Translations under genes and position numbers: made by a program
Source: Aricia agestis
Lineage: Eukaryota; Arthropoda; Insecta; Lepidoptera; Lycaenidae
Direction: 5' to 3'
Length of the DNA stretch: 64,000 nucleotides
Assembly: GCF_905147365.1 (NCBI RefSeq)
Contig: NC_056412.1
Span: 13,260,001-13,324,000, forward strand
Part shown: in pieces, positions 21,260 to 33,139 of the stretch
How the letters are laid out: every line of letters begins with the position of its first letter
Position numbering within the stretch: position 1 is the stretch's first letter
The notes under the pieces: generated by a model
Database searches by the model: none
What the model saw: only the letters and a program-made list of their open reading frames with translations
What the model was told of the DNA's origin: nothing

Positions 21260-21512
21260 CATCAGAAGAGCTGCAGGTGCGTTGCCGGCCTTTTAAGAGG
21301 GAATAGGGTAATAGAGGAGGGTAGGAATGGGAAGGGAAGGGAATAGGGGAGGGTAGGGAAGGGAATAGAGTAGGGGCTTGGGCCTCCGGTAAACTCACTC
21401 ACTCGGCGAAACACAGCGCAAGCGCTGTTTCACGCCGGTTTTCTGTGAGAACCTGGTATTTCTCATTTTAGTGCCCTGGCCCATTAGTGCCGAAGCATGG
21501 CTCTCCCACGTC
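21260..21512 (-). mobile_element. tRNA-like SINE (family S1), 3'-truncated
   Basis: On the minus strand it opens ACGTGGGAGAGCCATGCTTC (box A-like), then a box B-like GGCTCG-type region (degraded here), then GAAACAGCGCTTGCGCTGTG, a (GGGAA)n-type stretch, and GGCAACGCACCTGCAGCTCT. The usual tail is missing. Fuller copies at 32130-33482 and 39392-39670. Confidence 0.75.
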
Positions 21513-22189
21513 AAGTGGTACTTATCATTTTCGTAAAAAAATAAAAAATAAAGGAGATTATATTATGTCTAAAAAAAATTGGACCTTCAAACCAATATAG
21601 CGGTTAACGCACCGAGTTTTTGGATTTAGTCGAATTTTTGAATTTTTAACTATTCATGATACAATACCCCCCTAAACATTGGTGCAAAAAAAATTCTGAC
21701 TATAATTAATTTCAGATTCATATACAAAGCTGAACTAACCCTACATAGGCTACATAGAATGCTAGGTTTTTATTTTAGTCATTCGCCATTATTCAAGTTC
21801 GAGCCTGTACCGAGATTCTGCAATTTAAATACAATTTGCGGTATCGTTCGTGCCAAATTTTTTCGATGGGTTGCTCAAACTTTTACTTGCCACTGTTAAA
21901 ATTCACCACATCGGAACAAAACGATATCCGGCAAAAATTTTGGAGATAAGTCTAAGCTTCGGCAAAATGAACCAATAAGTTTGGTTAAGTTACTTTTAAC
22001 AAGCAGGACGATGAAAATAATGAGTGAAGTCGAATTCCACCGAACAGGAATCGCCGCTCATTATTACTTGAATTTACTTCTCAACTGAAGGCATTGTCAA
22101 AAATACAGAAATGACCGAAACTATAGGGTTTCTTGTTGACTACGGAACCCTAAGAACGATATTATCTTATGTGGTGGTGATGTTATGTT
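21513..22189. other. No gene recognised
   Basis: AT-rich sequence. The end of the GGTTCCGTA repeat family may be present near 22125-22155 (GACTACGGAACCCTAAG). Confidence 0.4.
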
Positions 22190-22570
22190 CGTTTTCTTAT
22201 GTTCAACGATTACTCCGCCGTTTGTTAACCGATTTTCAAAATTTTTCTTTTGGTATATAGGGTATCATCCCAGTTTGATATTATATTCACAAAAATGGTG
22301 ATTTAATAAGTAATCAAGGGAACTCCTCAAAATTTATAGGGAAACATGTGGTGACTTCGGTTTCGTGAGAAGTATTGTAAGAATAATATGGTACCAACAT
22401 GTAAGATTATGCACCGAGGTATAACCTGGTATACCGTGGTTCGGAAGGTGCTGAGAGAACTCCTGATTATTTATAGATACAAGTTTGGGGTTTTCGGCGT
22501 TGTTTTAAGAACGGTAAGCTTGTGCTACTATGAAAATTACATTCATCATCATCATAATCATCACTACCAT
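22190..22570 (+). repeat. Family A repeat, plus copy
   Basis: Contains ACTCCGCCGTTTGTTAACCG, GGTATATAGGGTATCATCCC and the CATCATCAT microsatellite at its 3' part. It runs into a long (AT)n tract. The 102-codon frame across it is the repeat, not a gene. Confidence 0.8.
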
Positions 22571-22572
22571 AT

Positions 22573-22743
<171 letters not shown>

Positions 22744-22753
22744 CGAGTCTCGA

Positions 22754-23085
22754 TCTAATAAACCTTCAGGTTGCGTATGTTTGCTTGAACGCGTTAATCT
22801 CAGGAACTACAGGTATAACTTATTTCAATGTTAGATAGGTCATTTATCGAGTAAGACTATAATATATTATTATTACACTAAGACTAATACGACCGAAGAA
22901 ACTCAGGAAAATGTGGGAAAAATTAGAAATAACGAACTACTGGAGCAATTTTTATGGCAATATTTGGCACAGATATAGAGTAGTCCAAGTGAAGGGAGTA
23001 GGCACATAAGCTATTTTTTACGTGAAAATTTACAGTTTCCGTAAAATTCCTAATTTACGCGGTCGAAGCCGCGCGGGACATCTAG
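22754..23085 (+). mobile_element. Helitron-like element, copy with CTAG end
   Basis: TCTAATAAACCTTCAGGTTG at the start, TTGCTTGAACGCGTTAATCT, then the terminal hairpin around CGAAGCCGCGCGGGACATCTAG. A sister copy is 24799-25085. Confidence 0.7.
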
Positions 23086-23447
23086 TTGACCATAGTAATT
23101 GAGGCAGAGACTTAAATAAAGCTGGCTGCCTTTTCAAATATCAGTAACAAAGTTGCTTAACAATAGCAAATCCACGATCGAGGACGGTTTTCAATAAACA
23201 ATTCCCTTTATTATTACGTTACGTGCAAGCGATAGCGAGATGTAGACCTGAGACAGCGCCATCTAGTTTCATACCTTGTAGTTGTTGATGAAGGTATCAT
23301 ATTTTTGTCTTAGATATAGACTGCACTAATATTATCGTGACGTATTCTGTGGTACATATTATGTTAACTAGGGAGCATATCCATACTACGTGATCTACCT
23401 TTAAGATTTTTGACTACCTAAGTAATTATTTTCTTAGGGAGTGCCTC

Positions 23448-23560
23448 CGCTGCCGGCGCCGGTTGCCGAAATGGCTGCCGGCGCCGTTTTCTGAAGTTTG
23501 CCGAAGTCACGTGATGTTTGTCGAATAGGCTGCCGGCGCCTATTCGGCAAACATCGCTTG
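23448..23560. mobile_element. GC-rich foldback fragment
   Basis: Three occurrences of TGCCGGCGCC and a near-palindrome TTTGTCGAATAGGCTGCCGG paired with CGCCTATTCGGCAAACA. Possibly a MITE. Confidence 0.5.
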
Positions 23561-23599
23561 TCAAATGACAGAATAATGATCAAAAACATCAGTCTTTAG

Positions 23600-23935
23600 C
23601 TAAAGGACTATGAAAAGTACATATTTTAATGGACTGATGATGATGATGATAAATGTGATCTAGTAGCATAATATTATAATATGTAATTATGTACCTTTGC
23701 TTCTTTAAACAACGCTGAAACTCTCCAAAATCTAACATGTATAATATAAGGAGTCCGAAGTTCTGTTCAGTACCTTCGGAAGTATACCACGGGTATAATA
23801 CTGTGGTGCAAAATCTTACTTTTTAGTAGTTGAAAAAATGTAGTATTTAGCTAAGGTAGATGAAAATGCACTACAAAAAACTAAAATATCCACAGGTGAA
23901 CACAAAACCTCCACTTTTGGAAGTCGGTTAAGAAG
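23600..23935 (-). repeat. Family A repeat, degraded minus copy
   Basis: Keeps GATGATGATGATGATAAATG, CCTTCGGAAGTATACCACGG and ends TTTTGGAAGTCGGTTAAG. Confidence 0.65.
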
Positions 23936-23939
23936 TCGA

Positions 23940-24295
23940 ATATTATCTTAATATATATATTTCTTGTGTGCGTGTGTATGTGACTGAACTCCTCCTAAAC
24001 GACTGAACCAATTTTGATGAAATTTTTTGTGTGTGTTCGTGGAGATTCGAGAATGGTTTAGATTTACAGTTTGGTCTACTGGAAAATGTTTTTTCAATTA
24101 ATTTCTTATTTATAAGGAGTTGTTGATTTTGGAATGTTTTACATTAGATCCGGCGGACGGCGCTATCATCGCATTCAATATTATTCTATTTCAATTTTAG
24201 TTTGTCCTGACAGATGGTGCTACGATTAATTTGAAAAAAAATTTGTTATTCAATTCATGTGCTGATTAAAATATTAAATAAATAACACATAGGCT
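23940..24295. repeat. Probable interspersed repeat (GTGTGCGTGTGTATG)
   Basis: TTCTTGTGTGCGTGTGTATG, CTGAACTCCTCCTAAACGAC and TGAACCAATTTTGATGAAAT read like the start of another Helitron-like repeat. No second copy was found in this window. Confidence 0.45.
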
Positions 24296-24770
24296 ACAAT
24301 TTTAACCGACTTTCAAAATGGGGGAGGTGTTATGTTCGTTTTCTTATATTCAACGATTACTCCGCCGTTTGTTAACCGATTTTCAAAATTTTTCTTTTGG
24401 TATATAGGGTATCATCCCAATTTGGTATTATATTCAGAAAAGTGGTGATCTGATGAAGGATCCATAAGTAATCGAGGGAACTCCTCAAAACTTATAGGGA
24501 AACATATGGTGACTTCGGTTTCGTGAGAAGTATTCTAAGCATATGCTACCAACAAGTAAGATTTTGCACCGAGATATACCTGGTATACCGTGGTTCGGAA
24601 GGTGCTGAGAGAATTCCTGATTCTTTATAGATACAAGTTTGGGAGTTTCGGCGTTGTTTTAAGAACAGAATGCATATGCTACTATGCAAATTACATTCTT
24701 CATCATCATCATCATCATCATCACTACCATATTATACCATTTCATAGTCTTTTAGATCGAGACTCGAGTT
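24296..24770 (+). repeat. Family A repeat, most complete plus copy
   Basis: Runs from TTTTAACCGACTTTCAAAAT through GTAATCGAGGGAACTCCTCA and the CATCATCATCATC run to TTAGATCGAGACTCGAGTTT. It is uninterrupted, so it serves as the reference for placing insertions in other copies. Confidence 0.85.
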
Positions 24771-24798
24771 TGTCAAGCGATAATTAAAAAAAATCTAT

Positions 24799-25085
24799 AT
24801 CTACCTAATATTATAAACCTGAAGAGTATGTTTGCTTGAACGCGTCAATCTCAGAAACTACAGGTCCGATTTAAAAACTTATCTCAATGTTAGATAGATC
24901 ATTTATCGAGTAAGACTCATCATTTATCCAGAAGGTTATATTATATTATTACTCTAAGACTAATACGACAGAAGAAACTCAGGAAAATGTGGGAAAAACG
25001 GGGGAAATATTTTTTATGGGAAAATGTACCTACGGATTCTGTAAAATTTCTAATTTACGCGGGCGAAGCCGCGCGGGACATCTAG
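24799..25085 (+). mobile_element. Helitron-like element, sister copy
   Basis: Starts TCTACCTAATATTATAAACC and ends with the hairpin GCGGGCGAAGCCGCGCGGGA then CATCTAG. The terminal stem-loop plus CTAG is classic for Helitron 3' ends. Confidence 0.8.
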
Positions 25086-25291
25086 TTTCTTTTTAAAATT
25101 TGTTTATCGGCACTGGAACCTAGCATATTACGTTTGTATGAGAATTGCGATGTCTGCTGTCTGTGAGTGCGAGTGATTGCGAAAGCAAACGTAACATAAT
25201 TATTTTGAACTGAAACAATTTCTTTCTCCATATCTCCAATCTCCTTCTCCATATCCCTAAACATAACACAAATTTCTACAACAAATCATTT

Positions 25292-25402
25292 ACAGTCAGG
25301 GCAATACTGTTATGGAACTCCTTACCAGCCAAAATCAGGCAAGCTAAAACTATTGTATCTTTCAAAAAAATGCTCAAGATTCATTACCACAGTATTTCGT
25401 AA
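25292..25402 (+). pseudogene. LINE ORF2 C-terminal remnant
   Basis: One frame reads TVRAILLWNSLPAKIRQAKT then IVSFKKMLKIHYHS and stops. The LWNSLP...FKKMLK pattern is the common end of jockey/CR1-group reverse transcriptase proteins. Everything upstream is lost. Confidence 0.75.
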
Positions 25403-25862
25403 GATTTCGTGCGAAGGAGTTGTAAACCTTATATTAAAGTATTGTATTTGTTTATTTCTGTGTGTGTAGGTATGAGTATGTATATATATATATATATTAG
25501 TTTGTTTATATTTAGTATTTGTGTATTAGTATGTTATTTTTAATAGTAAGTACTTATAGTATTAGTAGTATTTAACCCAATTTGCTTTAGAATATAAAGT
25601 ATTACTTACATTTTAAAATAGAATTTAGCGTAATTTATTAAGATTTATGATAAGCCTACTTTTCTTTTGTAATATTCCAACTTAAGCTGCACTGTTTTTG
25701 TAATTAATTGTCTCCATGCGCCAGAGGTTGCTTGGAAGAAATCGCTTCATAGCGATAAAGCCGCCTTTGTGCTCATGCTGAGTTCATGTAACTCCTTTAT
25801 TATGTTTGTACATTTTGAGCACAATAAAGCATATTAAATTAAATTAAATTAAAATTAAATTT
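25403..25862 (+). mobile_element. LINE 3' untranslated region with (TTAAA)n-type tail
   Basis: Includes CATGCGCCAGAGGTTGCTTG, a GAAATCGCTTCATAGCGATA hairpin, TTTGAGCACAATAAAGC (AATAAA signal) and a terminal (AAATT)n run. With the ORF2 remnant this is the 3' end of a 5'-truncated LINE. A (TA)n run lies at 25480-25498. Confidence 0.8.
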
Positions 25863-26039
25863 CTTTACAAATGAGCGCATGAATTCAATGCATTACAGCT
25901 TTTCCAATACCGTACCCACATTTGAATCGAGAAGTTAGAAACCACGTTCTCGATGTAACGTGTTGTATTTTAGTTTCGAATGCGCCGACTTTACAACACG
26001 CCTCTACTTAGTGAGCTATTAGTAGTGATGGCAACTTAA

Positions 26040-26184
26040 GGCCTCATTACACCTACCGAGTGGAGACTAGAGTGGCGAGACAGTGCACTCGGCCGAGCAC
26101 TCGGTATGTATTATGTATAATATCATGAATCATGAAGGTGCTCGGCCCTATCTCGCCATTCTACTCGGTTGGTGTAATCAGGTC
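26040..26184. mobile_element. Foldback MITE (CATTACACCTACCGAGT family)
   Basis: Ends GGCCTCATTACACCTACCGA and the complement of GACCTGATTACACCAACCGA. The inner arms share GTGCTCGGCC-type words. Confidence 0.8.
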
Positions 26185-26402
26185 GTTAGAGTCAGTCCAC
26201 GTGACATGCATTTGATGAGCCATTCGGGATAGAAAGCCCGACATCGCGGGCTGCCAGTATTTCAATTCAATTTGTATCTTCTTGAGTAGTATAAGTTAGT
26301 TGAATGGCTCATTTAAAAATATATCGCATCGCATCGCTGTGTCACATTGGATTGTGAACTGTCCCTGAGGTACTTGTACTAGTATAGTATTAGTTAATAT
26401 GT

Positions 26403-26590
26403 ATCCCACCAAAACATTAAATGTAAAAAGGAGCCAAGCAAAATATTGCATAGCCATGCAATATATCTATCGTAAAAAGTTTTCAGATCACATTCAAGCC
26501 AAGCCTTCTTGTAATTTAAATCAACATTCAGTGAATTTATCAATAGTTTTCTTTATTTTATAATTATTATAGAGGCTCGGCAATGAGCAC
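26403..26590 (+). repeat. ATCCCACCAAAACATT repeat, copy 1
   Basis: Nearly identical to 28808-29003 through GGAGCCAAGCAAAATATTGC and AAGTTTTCAGATCACATTCA. The start word is also the inverted end of the element at 60355-60623. Confidence 0.85.
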
Positions 26591-26654
26591 AAGAAAAACA
26601 AATATAAAACTTCATATTTGGGGAGTTCATACGTACACAAACGGCAAGCGTAGT

Positions 26655-27045
26655 GTTTTTTAACCGACTTCCAAAAAACGAGGAGGTTATATATTTTGCT
26701 CCGTCGTTTGTGAACCGATTTTCGAAATTTTTGTTTTGTTGTAGGTATTAGGTTTCACTCCAATTAGGTCCCATTTTCACAAAAGTGGTGACCTGATGAT
26801 GGGAACCATGAGTAATCGAGGGAACTCTTCGAAATTTATATGGAAATATATGGGGATTTAGGTTTTATGAGAAGCATCCTAACCATATGCCCCCAAAGCG
26901 CAAGATTTCGCAACGAGTTAGTTAGTTAGTTTCTATGGTTCCGAAGATACTAAGAGAACTCCGGATTCCTTATAGATACAAGTTTGGGGGTTTCGGCGCT
27001 GTTTTAAGAACTGAAAGCATATGCTACTATGCAAATTACATTCAT
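26655..27045 (+). repeat. Family A repeat, variant plus copy
   Basis: Starts TTTTTTAACCGACTTCCAAA and keeps the CATCATCATCATTACC end. It merges into the left arm of the inverted repeat below. Confidence 0.75.
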
Positions 27046-27627
27046 CATCATCATCATTACCACGACAGGGTCACCAATGTCACCAAAATTGAACATAACA
27101 AATTCAACCTTAACTCCAGAGCGTAAGGCACACATTTGACATTACTTCTGAGAAGTAAGCTGCTTCGATAATACAAGTAACATTAATTAAATAATTAATG
27201 TTACCTGTATCTCTCAATTAAATAATTATACACTTTCCTTGCACTTATTCCACTTTGTTTTAAAAAATACACAATGATGATAATTTTTTCGAAACCGGTC
27301 GCGTATTTAACAATTTTGTAATAAATATCTTAAAATAAAGTGTAATAAGTGCAAGGAAAGTGTATAATTATTTAATTGAGAGATACAAGTAACATTAATT
27401 ATTTAATTAATGTTACTTGTATTATCGAAGCAGAGAAATTTTAGAAGTACTTCTCTAATTTTACTTAGTAAGTAAAATTAGAGAAGTACTCAGAAGTAAT
27501 GTCAAATGTGTGCCTTACGTTCTGGAGTTAAGGTTGAATTTGTTATGTTAAATTTTGGTGACATTGGTTTCCCTGACGTGGTAATGATGATGATGATGAT
27601 GAATGTAATTTGCATAGTAGCATATGC
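27018..27627. repeat. 610-bp nested inverted repeat
   Basis: Left arm about 27018-27255, right arm about 27340-27627. The outer part is family A (CATATGCTACTATGCAAATT), then AAATTCAACCTTAACTCCAG, then AGTAACATTAATTAAATAAT and TACACTTTCCTTGCACTTAT. The right arm carries an extra 45-bp palindrome (27446-27490) that the left arm lacks. The centre has CGAAACCGGTCGCGTATTT, a word repeated near 36370. Confidence 0.9.
27446..27490. repeat. 45-bp perfect palindrome inserted in right arm
   Basis: AGTACTTCTCTAATTTTACT... and its complement around a single central G. It is absent from the left arm of the surrounding inverted repeat, so it arose after that duplication. Confidence 0.9.
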
Positions 27628-28807
27628 CAGGACTCCCAAGTATCTTCATACGAAATATCAGGAAAATCAAACGATTTTCCTCGTTTGGGTGTGAAGAGGT
27701 AACGACAGAGACACATTTTCGCATTTATTATATTAGTATTGAAGTATGTATTGTGATGAATACTTCTCTCATACTTTAAGTTATACAGCATATCATATAG
27801 ATTTTTAAGAATGTTAGAAAATTGCATTATTTCATAGAGCAGACCTTTTTTATTATTGATGCTTTGCAAGCCAACTTAGCTGATTACATACTATATTTTA
27901 GCACTTTTTTGCACATCATTAGTATAAATCGTGTCAACGACCTACTTCTAAAATTTAAAACACACTTTTAAAGGTAAACATAATATATTTTTTGAAACGA
28001 TAATTTATAATAATTCATTTTCTCAAACATACTATAAATTCGAATTTGGTTATTCCGCTGTAAATGAAGATATGTCTTACTGTACAAAAACGTTAAAGAA
28101 GTCCCCTGTAGAGTATGGTATGTAAACGTTACTATATTTTACCAAGGAAAATTTTCAACGTAAACTGTGGTTAGTATTAGTTGCAATAATTTTCGTTGTA
28201 GATTTTCCAAAGAATAATTCGCAACAACAATTTTAGCTAAACCAAACATATAATATAGTATTTTATTGCATATGTTAATACCTAACACTATTGTTGTTGC
28301 TCATGCCAAATTACATAACAATCGGTTGAAGAATGAAGTCGTGGTTCAAATTTGCAACTTCAAACGCTCCTCCTGTAAAGTTGTCTTGATGTTACGATAG
28401 TCTACCTAGGAGCAGTCGACTTGTTAATGTACTCTAATCGACAAGAGATGTCACTGTTGGGTACCTGCATCGCGCTATCGATGACGCGAAGATGTTTGGT
28501 ATAGCCGTTTAACTTTCGCAATAAATTTTTGGTCTTTGACTAACCATAATCATAAACTGAAAAAATCCGGGATAGGTCGTAATACTCAATCGAAAGTAAC
28601 ATCGGTGCACGAATAACCTCCTGAAAGTTCAAAAGTTGTTGGGCTATCGTCATAGAATTTGTACTTTGTAGAAGTACCTACCTGTTATTATCAATTAATT
28701 TTACGACCTAGAATATATACCTAGAGATAGAGAATGGGTGATAAGCTAAGTATAGAAAAGTTTTAACGTGACCTGAAAAGAAAAGAAACCATAAAAAAAG
28801 AAATGAA
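27628..28807. other. No gene recognised
   Basis: AT-rich. A Helitron-type word (CATTTATTATATTAGTATTG) lies at 27722. GAAAGTAACATCGGTGCACG at 28593-28612 is repeated in inverted form at 29163-29210. Confidence 0.4.
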
Positions 28808-29003
28808 ATCCCACCAAAACATTAAATGTAAAAAGGAGCCAAGCAAAATATTGCATAGCCATGCAATATATCTATCCTAAAAAGTTTTCAGATCACATTC
28901 AAGCCAAGCCTTCAACTTATTTTGTAATTTAAATCAACATTAAGTGAATTTATCAATAGTTTTCTTTATGTTATAATTATTATAGTGGCTTGGCAATGAG
29001 CAC
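28808..29003 (+). repeat. ATCCCACCAAAACATT repeat, copy 2
   Basis: See copy at 26403-26590. This one ends GGCAATGAGCACTAG. Copies differ by a few substitutions and a small indel (CAACTTATT). Confidence 0.85.
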
Positions 29004-29539
29004 TAGAGAAATAATCAGCGACTGATTTGATTTATTGGGTACCATCGTCCACATGCGTCGTTACATACTAATTATTATTTTTAACAAAAAATTAAAACCG
29101 ACTTCCAAGGTAAAAACAATAATAACATCCTTATAATATGAACTAAAAAATTATATTTATTCATGCACCGATGTTACTTTCGATTGAGTATCGTTCGAAA
29201 GTAACATCGGTCGTATCATATCGTAGAACCTATCCCGGATTTTTTTAAACCATAATAATTATACTCCGCAAACAAGCGATACCGCGATATAAATGGAGTT
29301 CTACACCATCTATCGAGCGAGTATGGAGTGTACATCGTAATTCGCAGTTCTGATTTCATTTATAGTTTAACCAAATTTAATTATCCTAGTTTCATTGTAA
29401 ACTTTGTTAACACTATTTTTCCTTTTGTACGTAAAATAATTATTATGAAGTCGAAACTCATTTTTAATGTTCTTGCAAGGCCACAAACATAAAAATCTTT
29501 TCTTTTATTTAATAAAGTTATATTATACTTTTCAGTTTT

Positions 29540-29940
29540 TAGGTTTCCTTGCCCAAAGGATGAAAACGGGAGCCTATTGAGTCTAGACTTCGCTGTCTGT
29601 CTGTCGTGTGTCCGTGTGTCACGAGGCTAGATCTCGAGAACCGCAATAGCTAGATATTTTAATTTTTTACAAATTATGTACTTCTGTTATCGCTATAAAA
29701 GCTAATAGTCCAACTAAAATAAAATAAATGATTAATGGGGGGTCTCATACATAACAAACACATTTTTAGCACTTTTTTGCTCTATATTCATAATGGTAAA
29801 AGTAAGGTTTTTGAAAATTCCAGAAAATACTTCATTTTATTTTTTAACTTGTGATTTAAGGGGGGCTCCCATACAAAACGGTACGAAACCCTATGTACGC
29901 CGTACGTCCGACTCGCACTTGGCCAGTTTCATAATTTTTC
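29540..29940 (-). repeat. GGTTCCGTA / GGCCAAGTGCGAGT family, minus copy
   Basis: TTTCCTTGCCCAAAGGATGA, a CTGTCTGTCTGTC run, GGGGGGCTCCCATACAAAAC, and the end GACTCGCACTTGGCCAG. Confidence 0.7.
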
Positions 29941-30593
29941 CTTTCATTGTGGATAACGACCTACCTTGTTGCCAAATTTCAAGGTTCTAAGTCTGCTAGA
30001 AGTACCTTAGAATTTTGATGATCTGTCAGTCAGTAAGTGACAAAATGTAGTAACTTTGATCATCCGTAACTATTAAACTGTTTATCGAAATGTTATGTAA
30101 TTTGGAGGTCAAGCTAGTTTTAATACTTGCTCTTAGTCACCGAAATTCTAAATCCCTAGCTTTGTTAACATCGAAGATAAAGGGGGTGTGAAATAGCCGC
30201 GAACCGCTTCGAGAAAAGTATGCTACGGCCGTGCCTTTGCTAAAAAGCTTGGCTGGAGCACTGCCGTGCTCCCAGATTCTGTGCCATAGGCCTGAAATGT
30301 CTTTTACCTAATACTTAATAGAGCACATGGATAAAGTCTCCTAAAACTTGATTGTTTTTTTATATTTTTATTTAATAAAACATATCCTGCCTCCTGATTT
30401 TGAAGTAATGAATTCACGTCATGCAAATGTATGGATATGATACTGTAGGGGTAACCAAAGATCATATTTTTCTCTTGCAAAAATATTAATTTATGCACAA
30501 GAATGTGCAGATTATGAAATATGTGATTTTTAACAATATCCTGCCATAGTCCGGCAATGCACAGGGTAACAAAGTGATAATAAATGTATGTAA
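29941..30593. other. No gene recognised
   Basis: AT-rich with no coding or repeat border that I can fix. Words such as TGACAAAATGTAGTAACTTT hint at an old repeat. Confidence 0.4.
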
Positions 30594-31060
30594 CTAGCTG
30601 TTGCCCACGACTTCGTCTGCGTGGGCTTTAGTTTGTAGTTGTTCCCGTACATCGATTGAATAGTTTACGCGCAAATCATAGAAGTATATTTTGTGGGAAC
30701 CGCACATTTTCCTTCTTTTTTTTACAGAAAGCATTCCTTGTTCCGAGATTAAATTAGTATCTCCATACCAAATTCCATCAAAATAGATTGAATAGTTAAG
30801 GCGAAAATCATAAAAGTTTATTGTTCGGGAACCGTACATTTCCGGGATAAAAGTATCTCTTGTCCTTTTCGGAGACTCAAAGTATATCCATACCGAATTT
30901 CATTAAAATCGATTGAATAGCGCAAATCATAAGAATATATTGTGCAGTAACCGTACATTTATCCGGGACAAAATGTATCCTATGTTCTTTTTCGAGACTC
31001 AAAGTATCTCTATACCAAATTTCAGCAAAATCGATCCAGCCGTTTACGCGTGATGTCGTG
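30594..31060 (-). mobile_element. Helitron-like element with tripled internal segment
   Basis: CTAGCTGTTGCCCACGACTT at the 3' end (minus). A block of about 130 bp (GGGAACCGTACATTTCCGGG, ATACCAAATTTCA-type words, ATCGATTGAATAG) is repeated three times with drift. Normal copies carry it once. Confidence 0.65.
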
Positions 31061-31074
31061 ACCACGGGATATTT

Positions 31075-31291
31075 TATAGTAGAGTTCGCTGTGAAAATAG
31101 CAGCGCTGAAAAGTAATTTTTTTTCACCTATGTATGGAAAAATTCATGACGCAGTGGAACTTGCCCACACATCACAAAAAAAATTTTTTGCTCATTCGAT
31201 CAGCGCTACTATTTGCTACGGGGAGCCATACACAATTACACAGTACACACCCTAAAGTATTTTCACTTAGTTTTGTTACACCCTGTATACA
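31075..31291. mobile_element. AGGGTGT-family MITE, left-truncated
   Basis: AGAGTTCGCTGTGAAAATAG, CAGCGCTGAAAAG and the right end CACCCTAAAGTATTTTCACT then TTTTGTTACACCCTGTATAC. Confidence 0.75.
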
Positions 31292-32129
31292 ATGACGCAA
31301 AATGTTAACATTTGTTAAAATTTCGGGACTGGACCATGTCATCTCTAATTCAATCCCATTTGATCCCTTATCACTGCAGCTTACCCTATTAACTATTTGA
31401 CAACATGAAATTGGATAAATTCCTCGATTTGTATCAATATTAACGAATTATTGATTCTGAACGATGGCCCTCGTCTTTGGTATCATTCGACATGAGATTG
31501 AGGGCGTCACATACTCGAATATTAAACCTTCATATTAAATCTTTACAAAGGGCTGGTGGAATTCGATATTTCCGTTTTTCTCGGTCCTAATCTATCAATA
31601 TGTTTGGAACGGGCGTGTTTTAACAACGAGCGTCTACATACTCTTTACATTAATATCAGACAGTTTTTATTCGATTAGATCGTCTTAGCTGCTGACGTTT
31701 AAAAATGGAGCTTCTTTGATGGAATTTGGCGTGAGAGAGGAGATGTTAGCTTACATGGTGCCCAATATCAGACCAATAGCCTTTTGACCCAGAAATAAAA
31801 ATAAAGTCTTGTGACAGAATATGACAAAATACTCTACTTAATTTGCAAAGCACATTAACCGTACACTTTTCCGGGAAAAAAGTCATATGTTTTTTTCGAG
31901 ATTCAAAGTATCTTCATACCCAATTTCAGAAAAATATGTTCAGCAGTTTGGGCGTGAAGAGGTAACAGACAGACGGACGGACATACGTAATACATATATT
32001 AAGCAGTATAAAAGAAAAGGACCTTTGAAAATTCTGTTTGGAATTCAATGCAGTTTTTAGCAATGAATTGAATGATTAATGTGGAAGATTGATTTATATT
32101 TTATATTGATAAAATATTGCTCGCAGAAT
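31292..32129. other. No gene recognised
   Basis: AT-rich; 31855-32000 contains a decayed Helitron-like segment (CCGTACACTTTTCCGGGAAA, GTTTGGGCGTGAAGAGGTAA). Confidence 0.45.
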
Positions 32130-32634
32130 TTTATTTTTTATGAAATAAGGGGCAAACGAGCAAACGGGTCACCTGATGGAAAGCAACTTCCGTCGCCCAT
32201 GGACACTCGCAGCATCAGAAGAGCTGCAAGTGCGTTGCCGGCCTTTTAAGAGGGAATAGGGTAATAGAGGAGGGTAGGGAAGGGAGGGGAAGGGAATAGT
32301 TGAGGGTAGTGAAGGGAATAGGGTAGGGGTTAGGGGATTGGGCCTCCGGTAAACTCACTCACTCGGCGAAACACAGCGCAAGCGCTGTTTCACGCCGGTT
32401 TTCTGTGAGGACGTGGTATTTATCCGGTCGAGCCGGCCCATTCGTGCCGAAGCATGGCTCTCCCACGTATGCGTAAATTAGCGGGGACTTAACATTTTCT
32501 GATAAAATGATCCCATTCTCTTGTCCGGAACTAAGCGTATGTATCTCCAAGTCCATGTAAATCAGTACAGTGGCGGCGTGAAGAGATAACAGACGAACAG
32601 ACAAATGCACTTTGGGCACATTTTTTTTATTTAT
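32130..32634 (-). repeat. 505-bp tandem unit 1 (SINE S1 plus flank)
   Basis: Contains a full SINE S1 (32130-32468, minus) plus about 165 bp with GCGGGGACTTAACATTTTCT and a decayed Helitron segment. The next unit is almost identical. On the minus strand the SINE begins ACGTGGGAGAGCCATGCTTC with a box B-like GGCCGGCTCGACCGGA and ends in TTATTTCATAAAA. Confidence 0.9.
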
Positions 32635-33139
32635 TTTTTATTTTATGAAATAAGGGGCAAACGAGCAAACGGGTCACCTGATGGAAAGCAACTTCCGTCG
32701 CCCATGGACACTCGCAGCATCAGAAGAGCTGCAAGTGCGTTGCCGGCCTTTTAAGAGGGAATAGGGTAATAGAGGAGGGTAGGGAAGGGAGGGGAAGGGA
32801 ATAGTTGAGGGTAGGGAAGGGAATAGGGTAGGGGTTAGGGGATTGGGCCTCCGGTAAACTCACTCACTCGGCGAAACACAGCGCAAGCGCTGTTTCACGC
32901 CGGTTTTCTGTGAGGACGTGGTATTTATCCGGTCGAGCCGGCCCATTCGTGCCGAAGCATGGCTCTCCCACGTATGCGTAAATTAGCGGGGACTTAACAT
33001 TTTCTGATAAAATGATCCCATTCTCTTGTCCGGAACTAAGCGTATGTATCTCCAAGTCCATGTAAATCAGTACAGTGGCGGCGTGAAGAGATAACAGACG
33101 AACAGACAAATGCACTTTGGGCACATTTTTTTTATTTAT
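32635..33139 (-). repeat. 505-bp tandem unit 2
   Basis: Matches unit 1 with perhaps a single substitution (AGGGTAGTGAAGG versus AGGGTAGGGAAGG). The identical 86-codon minus frames in both units are antisense SINE sequence, not genes. Confidence 0.9.

Noticed and set aside
23448..23560. CpG island or promoter
   Set aside because: The GC content comes from repeated TGCCGGCGCC foldback words with no flanking gene; a MITE fragment explains it better.
32359..33124. Two identical 86-codon minus-strand frames as a duplicated gene
   Set aside because: They are antisense reads of SINE S1 plus flank inside a tandem duplication; no codon or motif support.
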